Source of the DNA: Rhizobium sp. Leaf453
GTDB taxonomy: Bacteria > Pseudomonadota > Alphaproteobacteria > Rhizobiales > Rhizobiaceae
Assembly: GCF_001425605.1 (NCBI RefSeq)
Contig: NZ_LMRG01000023.1
Location: forward strand, 598,291-662,290
Direction of reading: 5' to 3'
Length of the DNA stretch: 64,000 nt
Both the position numbers and the translations under genes were made by a program. Positions 56,747 to 64,000 of the stretch are shown in pieces; the first letter of the stretch is position 1, and each line of letters begins with the position of its first letter. A model generated the notes under the pieces. That model worked only from the letters and a program-made list of their open reading frames with translations, was not told where the DNA came from and did no database searches.

Positions 56747-59275
56747 CTAGCGCCAACTTGCCGAACGGATGAACGTCTCGAGATCGGCTTCCAACATCGG
56801 CCGCGCAAAAGCGTAGCCCTGCAGCGTGTCGCAGCCGAGATCGCGCAGGATAGCGGCGTGCTCACGGGTCTCTACGCCTTCCGCCACCACCTCGATGTTC
56901 AGCGAATGACCGATGTCGATGATCGATCCGACCAGTCTGCGCTGTTCGGCCGTGTCGGTGATTGGCTTCACTAATGCCCGATCGATCTTCAGACGGCTGG
57001 GGCTCAGCTTCATCAGACCAATGATCGACGCATGGCCGGTTCCGAAATCGTCGATTTCGATGTCGATGCCGAGCGCTTTCAGGTCGCTCAAGGTTTTCGA
57101 CGAACATTCGTCGAGGTCATCAAGGAAGATCGATTCAAGCAGTTCGAAAGACAGTTTTCCACGCGGGATGCCGAGCGTCCTCAGGCTCTCGATCAGGCCT
57201 GGCTCGCGCAGACGCGGCGAGGAGACGTTGACGGAAATACGGGGAATGGAAAAGCCCTGCCTTTCCCAACAATCGAAATCGCGCAGCGCCTGTTCGGCGA
57301 TGGTTCGGTCGATGACCGTCAGAGCGTTGATGTCTTCGGCAATTTTCAGGAAATAGTCGGGAGCAAGCAGTCCATGCTGAGGATGCTTCCAGCGTACCAG
57401 GGTTTCGACCCCGGCAATGTCGAGCGTGCGCGCGTCGAACTGCGGCTGGTAGACCGGCACGAATTCGCCGTCCTCAAGGCCCCTGATGATCTCGTCGGCA
57501 GTGCGCTTGACGTGGTGGATCTGGGTCTGGAGCTGCTTGGTGAAGAACTCGTAGCGGTTTCGTCCCTGACCCTTGGCGCGATAGAGCGCGATGTCGGCGT
57601 TCATCAGGGATTGCTTGGCGTCCACCGTGCCGTCCAGTGTCCAGGCGATGCCGACGCTGGCGCCGAACCGGCAGAGATGCCCTTCGTAGGGAACCGGTTG
57701 CCGCAGGGCGTCGATGATCCGGTCCGTCATCGAAATGACCTGTTCCTGTCCGTGCCCGCTGTCACAAAGGATCAGGAATTCATCACCGCCTATTCGTGCC
57801 ACGAAGTCCCGTTCGCTGATGATTGTGGACAGGACGCGTGCCGTATGCACAAGCATCGTGTCGCCAGCCTGATGACCGAGCGTGTCGTTGATCTGCTTGA
57901 AGCGATCGAGATCGATATGCAGGATGGCACAATAGGCGACCTTCTCGCTGATCCACTCCTCAAGCTGCTGATCGAGGTAACGCCGGTTCGGCAATCCCGT
58001 CAGGTGATCGTGAAGGGCGTTGTACTCGATGCGGGTGCGGGCTGCCTCGAGTTCCAAATTGCGGGCTTCGGCCAGCTTCCGTTGACGATCAAGTTCGTCG
58101 CGCAAGACGACATCATCGGTAATATCCCAGTTCGCACCAATGAGCTTCCGCTCTCCTTCGGCGTCCACAAACGTAACGGAACTGGACCGGATGTGACGGA
58201 TATCGCCGTCGGGCCGAACGATGCGAAAGGCATTGGTAAAGGGCACGTTCGATGCAATGCCGGCAGCGATTGTCGCAAGAGCAGCCTCGCTATCATCGGG
58301 ATGCAATATCCGGTCGAGCAACGCAGGTTGATCGGCAGGCGGTACGAATTCCAATCCGTAGATCTTCATCAACTGCGCGTCGCGTACGACTTCGCCAGTG
58401 TCGAGATTGGCCTCGAACACGCCGATCTCGGAAACATCCATGGCCAGGCGGAGGCGCCGCGTGACTTCCTCCAACTGTGCTTCGGCCTTTTTCCGTTCGG
58501 AAACATCGGTATCCGTGCCGATGATGCGGGTCGGTTTTCCGTCCGCCCCCCATTCTATTGAGGCGCCGCGGCTTTCGATCCACACCCAGTGGCCATCTGC
58601 GTGGCGTTCGCGATACTGAAACGTGTTGAACTCGACTTCGCCTTCGTCCTGTCGGCGGATATATTCGAGCACGTGCTCCCGATCGGCCGGGTGCACGCTT
58701 TCGATCCACTCGTCGAGCGATCCATCGACGCTCGCATCCGGCGCCATGCCACGGATCAGCTTCCAATGCTTGGAATAGAACAGATCACCTGATTTGAAAT
58801 CGTGGTCCCAGACGCCCTGATGCGCGCTTTCAAGTGCGTATTTCCACCGCATCTCGCTCTTTTGCAGGGTTTCGATGGCCTGCTTCATGTCGTCGATCAC
58901 TTGGACCTGCAGGATGATACCGCTGTCGATGGCCGACAGGGACGTCGAGACCCAGTATGGTTTGCCGTCGGTGCCGATCAGTCGGATCTCGTGACGACCC
59001 GGCTTGTCCCCTCCGAGGCCGATATCTGCGAGCGATTCTGCGAACGCCGCTGCGTCTTCATCATACAGAAACCCGAGGATCGGCCTACCGCGGATCGTGT
59101 CGGGGGAAAGGCCGAAAAGGCTTGAAAATGCGGAGTTCGCGCGCTGAATAAGACCGCGCTGATCGACCAGACAAAAGCCGACCGGCATCGAATCCAGAAT
59201 GGCGGCGGCGTCCTGTGAAGGATCATTCACTGCCGGTGTTCGCCACTGGTCTCGGTTCGTTCGGGCGGTTGTCAC
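56747..59275 (-). CDS. PAS-GGDEF-EAL cyclic-di-GMP signalling protein
   Basis: This 842-residue soluble protein has PAS domains at about 20-130 (AAAILDSMPVGFCLVDQRG..), 145-260 (with PAC ending IIGTDTDVSERKKAEAQ) and 270-395. The GGDEF domain (GGDEF at 496-500) lacks an RxxD inhibition site at the expected place (SERD). An EAL domain has ETLVRW at 624, ISVNVSSPRL, ELLESIF, IDDFGTGHASI, KIDRALV and EGVET. Catalytic residues appear present in both output domains, so it may be bifunctional. The start is a GTG at 59275; a GTG at 59230 is an alternative. Confidence 0.93.
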   Translation of the reverse strand: MTTARTNRDQWRTPAVNDPSQDAAAILDSMPVGFCLVDQRGLIQRANSAFSSLFGLSPDTIRGRPILGFLYDEDAAAFAESLADIGLGGDKPGRHEIRLIGTDGKPYWVSTSLSAIDSGIILQVQVIDDMKQAIETLQKSEMRWKYALESAHQGVWDHDFKSGDLFYSKHWKLIRGMAPDASVDGSLDEWIESVHPADREHVLEYIRRQDEGEVEFNTFQYRERHADGHWVWIESRGASIEWGADGKPTRIIGTDTDVSERKKAEAQLEEVTRRLRLAMDVSEIGVFEANLDTGEVVRDAQLMKIYGLEFVPPADQPALLDRILHPDDSEAALATIAAGIASNVPFTNAFRIVRPDGDIRHIRSSSVTFVDAEGERKLIGANWDITDDVVLRDELDRQRKLAEARNLELEAARTRIEYNALHDHLTGLPNRRYLDQQLEEWISEKVAYCAILHIDLDRFKQINDTLGHQAGDTMLVHTARVLSTIISERDFVARIGGDEFLILCDSGHGQEQVISMTDRIIDALRQPVPYEGHLCRFGASVGIAWTLDGTVDAKQSLMNADIALYRAKGQGRNRYEFFTKQLQTQIHHVKRTADEIIRGLEDGEFVPVYQPQFDARTLDIAGVETLVRWKHPQHGLLAPDYFLKIAEDINALTVIDRTIAEQALRDFDCWERQGFSIPRISVNVSSPRLREPGLIESLRTLGIPRGKLSFELLESIFLDDLDECSSKTLSDLKALGIDIEIDDFGTGHASIIGLMKLSPSRLKIDRALVKPITDTAEQRRLVGSIIDIGHSLNIEVVAEGVETREHAAILRDLGCDTLQGYAFARPMLEADLETFIRSASWR

Positions 59276-59363
59276 GTGTCCGTCGTTCTCGCAGGATTTT
59301 CCGCACGATACACAACGACAATGAAGGCCCCCTTAATGTTGCAATGCAGTCTATTGCAGATAA

Positions 59364-59918
59364 TCAGCCTTGTAGCCGATTGAGGAATTGGGCAAAAACC
59401 ATCGTGCCTTCCGGCCAGGGACCATGCCCGGATTCCGCATTGATATGGCCGGATTGTCCGGCATCGACGAGCATCGATCCCCAGGCATTCGCGAGGTCCC
59501 CGGCATGTTCATAAGAGCCGAACGGATCATTCTGGCTGGCAACCATCAGGCTCGGAAAGGGCAGTGGGTCGCGCGGGTAGGGGCCGAACGTCATCAGGTG
59601 TTTTGGACGGATCTTCGGATTGGTGACCTCCGGTGGAGCAACCAGAAACGCACCTGCGATCTTCTTGTCGACATGCTCCAGCGCGTGAACAGCGGTCGCG
59701 ACACCGAGCGAGTGCGCAACGATGACGACAGGCTTGGTCGCGGCATTGATTTCCTCGACCATGCGCTTGACCCAGTCTTCGCGCACCGGCTTTGCCCATT
59801 CAGCCTGTTCGACGCGGCGAGCGGAAGCCAATTTGCTCTGCCAGCGGCTTTGCCAGTGAGTGGGGCCGGAATTGGTATAACCGGGTACGATCAGGATATC
59901 TGCTTCGGATGCTTTCAT
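59364..59918 (-). CDS. RBBP9/YdeN-type serine hydrolase
   Basis: This 184-residue alpha/beta hydrolase has an N-terminal ILIVPGYTNSGPTHWQSRW, the nucleophile motif VIVAHSLGVATAVHAL (HSLG, the short form of GxSxG), an Asp in VASQNDPFGS and a C-terminal GHINAESGHGPWPEG with the catalytic His. This layout is the RBBP9/YdeN (Ser_hydrolase) family. The ATG at 59918 was chosen over a GTG at 59963 because the family starts just before strand 1. Substrate unknown; not in an operon with its neighbours. Confidence 0.88.
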   Translation of the reverse strand: MKASEADILIVPGYTNSGPTHWQSRWQSKLASARRVEQAEWAKPVREDWVKRMVEEINAATKPVVIVAHSLGVATAVHALEHVDKKIAGAFLVAPPEVTNPKIRPKHLMTFGPYPRDPLPFPSLMVASQNDPFGSYEHAGDLANAWGSMLVDAGQSGHINAESGHGPWPEGTMVFAQFLNRLQG

Positions 59919-60146
59919 AGTAACGGCGATTTGAGGTCGAAGGGTGCGGAAGTCAAGTGTCACGGAAGCAGATCAGGTATATGCTGGCGTCACGGGTCGC
60001 CTGGTCACGACGTTCCGGGACGGCTGTTGCCGCCGATGAACGACAGCGCGGAAATTGCGTTAAACTCCAATTATTCTCTCGTTAGCCAGACCGCTGATTG
60101 TTCTTGATTTCAAGTGACGATGCTTGTCGAAGGAGGAGAATTGGTC

Positions 60147-60953
60147 ATGACAGCCTTTCATGTAATGGCGGGGTCCGGGGCTGAACTCGCGCATCCGGGC
60201 ATTCGCACGATATCGGTTTCGGACGTGTTCGATGCGTTGCGCCTAGGATGGGAAGATTTTCGAGCGAAGCCATCGCATTACGTCTTCCTCTGCCTGATTT
60301 ATCCGATCGCGGGCGTCGTGCTGGCCGCCTGGAGTTCCGGCGCCAACATGCTGCCGCTCCTTTACCCACTGGCGTCCGGATTTGCGCTGCTGGGGCCGGT
60401 CGCCGCGATCGGGCTTTATGAAATCAGCCGGCGGCGCGAACTCGGCATGAACACCAACTGGCGGCATGCCTTCGATGTGCGTCGTTCGCCGGCGCTCCCA
60501 TCAATCATCGGTCTTGCGGCCATGCTGCTGGCCGTATTCGTCGCCTGGTTGCTCGTCGCCCAGTCGCTTTACACGCAGATGTTCGGTGAGGTTCCGCCGG
60601 CTTCCATGTCGGCGTTTTTCAGTCAGGTTTTCGTGACGGAGCAAGGCTGGAACCTCATTCTCGTCGGTAATGCCGTCGGTTTTGTCTTCGCGGTCATCGT
60701 GCTGTCAACGGTCGTTGTCGCGTTCCCGCTCCTCTTGGACCGGGATGTCGGCGCCGTGGCTGCAATCGAAACCTCCATCCGCGCCACGCTCGCCAATCCC
60801 TTGCCGGTCGCCGTCTGGGGGATGATCGTCGCCGGCGGCCTCGTTCTGGGCTCGATCCCGGTTTTTGTCGGTCTCGCCGTGATCATGCCGATCCTCGGGC
60901 ACGCGACATGGCACCTGTATCGCAAGCTGATTGTTCCTCCGCCTGCAAAATAG
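60147..60953 (+). CDS. DUF2189 integral membrane protein
   Basis: This 268-residue protein has about six membrane helices (FLCLIYPIAGVVLAAWSS; LLYPLASGFALLGPVAAIGLYEIS; a helix near 120; one near 170; IAVWG-like segments near 225-260) and an N-terminal ISVSDVFDALRLGWEDFRAKPSHY, the DUF2189 signature. The ATG at 60147 has GGAGGAG 10 bases upstream, better than the ATG at 60114. Function unknown; the family is common in alphaproteobacteria. Confidence 0.85.
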   Translation: MTAFHVMAGSGAELAHPGIRTISVSDVFDALRLGWEDFRAKPSHYVFLCLIYPIAGVVLAAWSSGANMLPLLYPLASGFALLGPVAAIGLYEISRRRELGMNTNWRHAFDVRRSPALPSIIGLAAMLLAVFVAWLLVAQSLYTQMFGEVPPASMSAFFSQVFVTEQGWNLILVGNAVGFVFAVIVLSTVVVAFPLLLDRDVGAVAAIETSIRATLANPLPVAVWGMIVAGGLVLGSIPVFVGLAVIMPILGHATWHLYRKLIVPPPAK

Positions 60954-60963
60954 GCGCCCATGC

Positions 60964-60993
60964 AAAACGCCGCCCTGCGAGGGGCGGCGTCCG
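60964..60993 (-). terminator. Terminator of the PilZ gene (minus strand)
   Basis: ACGCCGCCC (60967-60975) pairs perfectly with GGGCGGCGT (60982-60990). On the minus strand T4 follows the hairpin (AAAA at 60964-60967); on the plus strand no T-run is seen. Confidence 0.7.
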
Positions 60994-61015
60994 GCTGAAA
61001 GCGTGCCTCAGCCGT

Positions 61016-61321
61016 TTAGCGGAAATACTTGTAGTAGGACGAAATCTGCGCCGCCGTCTTGGAGGATGGATCAAGACGGATGCCGATCCTGTCGCCGCGA
61101 TACCATTTGACGACGCCGGTCAGATGACCGAACTCGGTGCTCTGGATCGAGACTTCCTCGCCGGTCTTGGCATTGATGTCGAAATTGAGCTGGAAGCAGA
61201 TGCCGGCCGACGAGAGATCTTTGACAATCCCGCGGCTCATGCCGCCCTTGCACGTGACCTCGCCGGTGAATTTCGTCGTCGTGCGCGCCGGCTTGCGTTC
61301 GATGACCTGCTGGTAAGGCAT
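61016..61321 (-). CDS. PilZ-domain protein
   Basis: This 101-residue single-domain protein has RKPAR (RxxxR) at about residues 9-13 and DLSSAG (DxSxxG) at about 35-40, the two cyclic-di-GMP-binding motifs of PilZ domains, with a beta-barrel sequence (GEEVSIQSTEFGHLTGVVKWYRGDRIGIRLD) after them. It is therefore a likely c-di-GMP receptor. The ATG at 61321 is preceded by a G-rich stretch; a GTG at 61366 would add 15 basic residues. Two GGDEF-EAL genes lie in the same window. Confidence 0.87.
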   Translation of the reverse strand: MPYQQVIERKPARTTTKFTGEVTCKGGMSRGIVKDLSSAGICFQLNFDINAKTGEEVSIQSTEFGHLTGVVKWYRGDRIGIRLDPSSKTAAQISSYYKYFR

Positions 61322-61479
61322 TTCCCACCACTCCCGCTTTTTTCGTTCTTTGACGGAGCGTCGCACGAAGACATGACGAAAGCCTTGGAAAAACCGTTCA
61401 GAATCGAGCCATCTGGGCCAAAATCGAACAGACCGTCGTCGCGGCGGTGAGGGGGAGCCGGGCAGGCTCCCCGAAGGAA

Positions 61480-62781
61480 TCAGCCGAATACGCGATTGAA
61501 GATCGTGTCGACATGCTTGGTGTGATAACCGAGGTCGAACTTTTCGCGGATGTCCGCTTCCGAGAGAGCGGCGCGCACTTCAGCGTCAGCAAGCAATTCC
61601 TCAAGGAAATCAGCGTCCTTTTCCCAGACCTTCATCGCATTGCGCTGCACGAGGCGGTAGCTGTCCTCACGCGATACACCGGCCTGCGTCAGCGCCAGAA
61701 GAACGCGCTGGCTCATGACGAGGCCACGGAACTTGTTCATGTTCCTCAACATGTTTTCCGGATAGATCACCAGCTTTTCGATAACGCCGGCAAGACGGTT
61801 CAGGGCGAAGTCTAGAGTGATCGTCGTATCGGGGCCGATGGCGCGCTCGACACTGGAATGGCTGATGTCGCGTTCGTGCCAAAGGGCAACGTTCTCCATC
61901 GCCGGCACGACGGACATGCGCACCAGCCGGGCAAGGCCGGTCAGGTTTTCGGTCAGGACCGGATTGCGCTTGTGCGGCATGGCCGACGAACCCTTCTGGC
62001 CGGGCGAGAAGAATTCTTCCGCTTCCAGAACCTCGGTGCGCTGCATGTGGCGGATTTCGATGGCGACGTTTTCGATCGACGACGCGATGACGCCGAGCGT
62101 TGCGAAGAACATGGCATGTCGGTCACGCGGAATGACCTGGGTGGAGATCGGCTCGGCGATCAGGCCCAGCTGTTCGCAGACATGTTCCTCGACGCGCGGA
62201 TCGATATTCGCGAAAGTCCCGACTGCGCCGGAAATAGCGCCGGTTGCGATTTCTGCCCGGGCGGCGACGAGACGGGCGCGGTTGCGGCTCATTTCGGCAT
62301 AGAAGCGGGCAAAGGTCAGGCCCATCGTGGTCGGCTCGGCATGAATACCGTGGCTGCGGCCGATGCGAACCGTGTCCTTGTGTTCTAAAGCACGGGCCTT
62401 CAGCGCGTTCAGAACGCGATCCATATCCGCGAGCAGAAGGTCGGCGGCGCGAACGAGCTGGATGTTCAGCGTCGTGTCGAGCACATCGGACGAGGTCATG
62501 CCCTGATGCACGAAGCGGCTGTCGGGGCCGATGAACTCGGCGAGGTGGGTGAGAAACGCAATGACGTCATGCTTGGTGACGGCTTCGATCTCGTCAATGC
62601 GCGCCACGTCGAATGTTGCAGCGCCACCCTTTTCCCAGATCGTTTTTGCCGCCTCTTTCGGGATTACGCCCAGTTCCGCCAGCGCGTCGCAGGCATAGGC
62701 CTCGATCTCGAACCAGATGCGGAATTTCGTCTCAGGCGACCAGATGGCCACCATTTCCGGGCGGGAGTAACGCGGGATCAT
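61480..62781 (-). CDS. purB: Adenylosuccinate lyase
   Basis: This 433-residue enzyme cleaves SAICAR and adenylosuccinate, releasing fumarate. It opens MIPRYSRPEMVAIWSPETKFRIW. Signatures are RSHGIHAEPTTMGLTFA with the catalytic His, FVHQGMTSSDVLDTTL, and the mobile-loop motif SSAMPHKRNPVLTEN near residue 270. Length and order match alphaproteobacterial PurB. A perfect GGGGAGCC/GGCTCCCC hairpin just past the stop (61450-61471) lacks a T-run. Same orientation as the purC-purQ cluster, about 5.4 kb upstream of it. Confidence 0.97.
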   Translation of the reverse strand: MIPRYSRPEMVAIWSPETKFRIWFEIEAYACDALAELGVIPKEAAKTIWEKGGAATFDVARIDEIEAVTKHDVIAFLTHLAEFIGPDSRFVHQGMTSSDVLDTTLNIQLVRAADLLLADMDRVLNALKARALEHKDTVRIGRSHGIHAEPTTMGLTFARFYAEMSRNRARLVAARAEIATGAISGAVGTFANIDPRVEEHVCEQLGLIAEPISTQVIPRDRHAMFFATLGVIASSIENVAIEIRHMQRTEVLEAEEFFSPGQKGSSAMPHKRNPVLTENLTGLARLVRMSVVPAMENVALWHERDISHSSVERAIGPDTTITLDFALNRLAGVIEKLVIYPENMLRNMNKFRGLVMSQRVLLALTQAGVSREDSYRLVQRNAMKVWEKDADFLEELLADAEVRAALSEADIREKFDLGYHTKHVDTIFNRVFG

Positions 62782-62856
62782 GGGCTTTCAGCTTTCGTCA
62801 CGGAGGGAGTTGAGGAGCCTCTAGCAAAGATGGCCGGCAATCTCAACGTTGCAATG

Positions 62857-63411
62857 TCAATGCTGCCTGCCGGGCGTCCGGCGGGCAAGCCACAGGCTGG
62901 CAAGTGCAAGGGCGGCAAAACCGAAAGGCACGAAAAGCGGAACGCCCATGACTACGAATTGATAGACCGCCGCCGCCGAGGTGAAGACAAACTGGTACAT
63001 CCAAATCCTGGTGCCGAACGGCTCGTGCCATTGGGAGTAGAACATCCGGTAGTCCATGGCGAAGAGGAAGGCGGTGGCGGCAATGGTGCAGACCGTCAGG
63101 CAGAGGAAGAAGGCGGCGAAGCGGGTTTCGCCGCGCCGGCCGATGGCACCGAAGCGTCCGAGAAACAGAGCGCAGGGCCAGGCGATGATGCCGCCGCAGA
63201 AGAACAGAAGCAGGATGCTGCAGATGTGATAGGTCTGGGCGCCATTGCGCAGGTAGAGCGCCAAGAAGGACGACATGGCCATCATCAGGCCCCAGACCGG
63301 CCCGCCAATGAGGATCTCACGCGCGCTTGGCAGGCAGGAGCAAAGCCGCCTGATCGTCCGCCGCAAAAGACCTGCGCGCTCGTCTGCTTCAGCCCTGCTT
63401 GATGACGTCAT
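62857..63411 (-). CDS. Integral membrane protein of unknown function
   Basis: This 184-residue protein has an Arg-rich N-terminus (ERAGLLRRTIRRL) followed by about four hydrophobic helices (VWGLMMAMSSFLALYL; ICSILLLFFCGGIIAWPCALFL; FAAFFLCLTVCTIAATAFLFAM; a C-terminal pair near 140-175). It overlaps the upstream gene by 4 bases (63408-63411, ATGA), so the two are translationally coupled. I do not recognise a family. Confidence 0.7.
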   Translation of the reverse strand: MTSSSRAEADERAGLLRRTIRRLCSCLPSAREILIGGPVWGLMMAMSSFLALYLRNGAQTYHICSILLLFFCGGIIAWPCALFLGRFGAIGRRGETRFAAFFLCLTVCTIAATAFLFAMDYRMFYSQWHEPFGTRIWMYQFVFTSAAAVYQFVVMGVPLFVPFGFAALALASLWLARRTPGRQH

Positions 63412-64000
63412 GGCGCGACGTGAACCGGAACGGCGATCCAGCGACCGTCATGGCCCTCGAAACCTACGCTCAGGACATGGACGAGAACGACATGGGTGGC
63501 CGGCTTGCCGTCCTGCTGGTCCACGACGACACCGCCAAGCCTGTAGCCGGTCGGGCAGGTGCGGCTGTCGGGAATCTTCCTATCGGCACAGATTTCACGG
63601 TCCGAGGGCTTGCCATTCTCCGACACAAAGACCAGTCGAAACCCGGGCGATTCCGGCGTCATTTCCTTACAGTTTTCGGCCGCCGGAAAATTCTTCTCCT
63701 GCAGTGTCAGGACGAACTCACGGCCGAATGCAGGTTCGGAGGCATATTCCCGATAGGCGAGTCGGTGGGCTGGGCTTTCCGTCTCGGTGATCGGGTTGAA
63801 CGCGGCGAGCAGTCCGGGGCGGCTGTTGAGGTCGAACTTGTCAACGAGCGGTGTCGCCCTTGTGGCCGCTTCCGCCCTTGCCTTGGAGAGGCCGGCATCT
63901 TCGTCTTCCAGGCGCACCCGGATCGGCGTTCCCGGCAGGAAGGTGTCATTCTGCGTATTGATGAAGAAGATGTTGGAAAACGGGAAACCGGATCCGTCCT
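63408..64000 (-). CDS. Protein of unknown function, partial at N-terminus
   Basis: The frame is open to the right edge (about 197 codons), so the start lies outside the window; a GTG at 63917 inside it is not a likely start because coding-like sequence continues upstream (SNIFFINTQNDTFLPGTPIRVRLED). Four cysteines are visible (NCKEM, EICAD, RTCPTGY and others nearby). The C-terminus reads HVVLVHVLSVGFEGHDGRWIAVPVHVAP. It is coupled to the downstream membrane protein gene by a 4-base overlap. Family not recognised; exported location is plausible but unproven. Confidence 0.6.
   Translation of the reverse strand, partial: DGSGFPFSNIFFINTQNDTFLPGTPIRVRLEDEDAGLSKARAEAATRATPLVDKFDLNSRPGLLAAFNPITETESPAHRLAYREYASEPAFGREFVLTLQEKNFPAAENCKEMTPESPGFRLVFVSENGKPSDREICADRKIPDSRTCPTGYRLGGVVVDQQDGKPATHVVLVHVLSVGFEGHDGRWIAVPVHVAP

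Noticed and set aside
57032-58561. 509-codon plus-strand frame
   Set aside because: Antisense to the PAS-GGDEF-EAL gene, whose GGDEF and EAL motifs are intact on the minus strand.
61450-61471. GGGGAGCC/GGCTCCCC hairpin downstream of purB as an intrinsic terminator
   Set aside because: The stem is strong but neither strand has a T-run after it, so I did not list it as a separate terminator.

Overview
The window is about 64 kb of GC-rich (roughly 60 percent by eye), densely coded chromosome from an alphaproteobacterium, almost certainly a member of the Rhizobiaceae (Rhizobium/Agrobacterium group). The signs are a giant apolipoprotein-like growth-pole-ring protein, CckA, a DksA with only one of the four zinc-finger cysteines, a 404-residue isocitrate dehydrogenase, a three-subunit PurL/PurQ/PurS enzyme, an F1 zeta subunit gene, a GAAC-N7-GAAC LexA box at recA, and a mannosylfructose synthase/phosphatase pair like that of Agrobacterium. 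I see no rRNA, tRNA, CRISPR array, insertion sequence, prophage or integration scar. This is core chromosome with a few accessory genes.

Layout, left to right. 1-5953 (minus): most of a >1984-residue repeat protein of the GPR/RgsE family, running off the left edge, divergent from an orphan Hpt protein (6610). 7182-11109: a 2Fe-2S ferredoxin, a secreted DUF922 metalloprotease-like protein, the folate operon folP-folB-folK and a secreted protein of unknown function. 11369-13020: a cytochrome b561-type membrane subunit coupled to a Tat-exported molybdopterin oxidoreductase. 13086-18834 (minus): a GFA-family protein, the sixA-like/ycjX/ycjF operon and a membrane GGDEF-EAL protein. 19263-23824: dksA, a FliO-like membrane protein and the cell-cycle kinase gene cckA. 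23907-25812 (minus): psuK-psuG for pseudouridine breakdown, divergent from recA (26049), with a LexA box between them; then alaS.

30191-35813: an AraC/GyrI-like regulator, the mannosylfructose genes, a small membrane protein, icd and a ribbon-helix-helix protein. 35890-44892: a DJ-1/PfpI protein, two related secreted proteins, trmJ-murI, a HerA-like ATPase, rpsD, glsA, and ttcA coupled to an inositol-monophosphatase-family gene. 44973-47516 (minus): two tandem Bcr/CflA-type MFS exporters. 47909-62781 (mostly minus): a purine block, purB, purC-purS-(coiled coil)-purQ and purL, interspersed with bolA and grxD, a MocR-type regulator divergent from a DUF1127 protein, an ArsC-fold protein lacking its cysteine, the zeta subunit gene, a PAS-GGDEF-EAL protein, a serine hydrolase, a DUF2189 membrane protein and a PilZ protein. 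62857-64000 (minus): a membrane protein and a partial gene, both of unknown function.

Functional themes are cell pole and cell-cycle control (GPR, CckA, possibly Hpt), DNA damage (recA/LexA box), cyclic-di-GMP signalling (two GGDEF-EAL proteins and one PilZ protein), folate and purine synthesis, Fe-S and redox handling (GrxD, BolA, ferredoxin, molybdo-enzyme) and osmolyte synthesis. I found no clearly new multi-gene system. The most unusual items are the three-register repeat architecture of the GPR protein, the MocR/DUF1127 control region, the coiled-coil gene embedded in the pur operon and the cysteine-less ArsC-fold protein. All functions are assigned by recognising motifs and family resemblance, without database searches.
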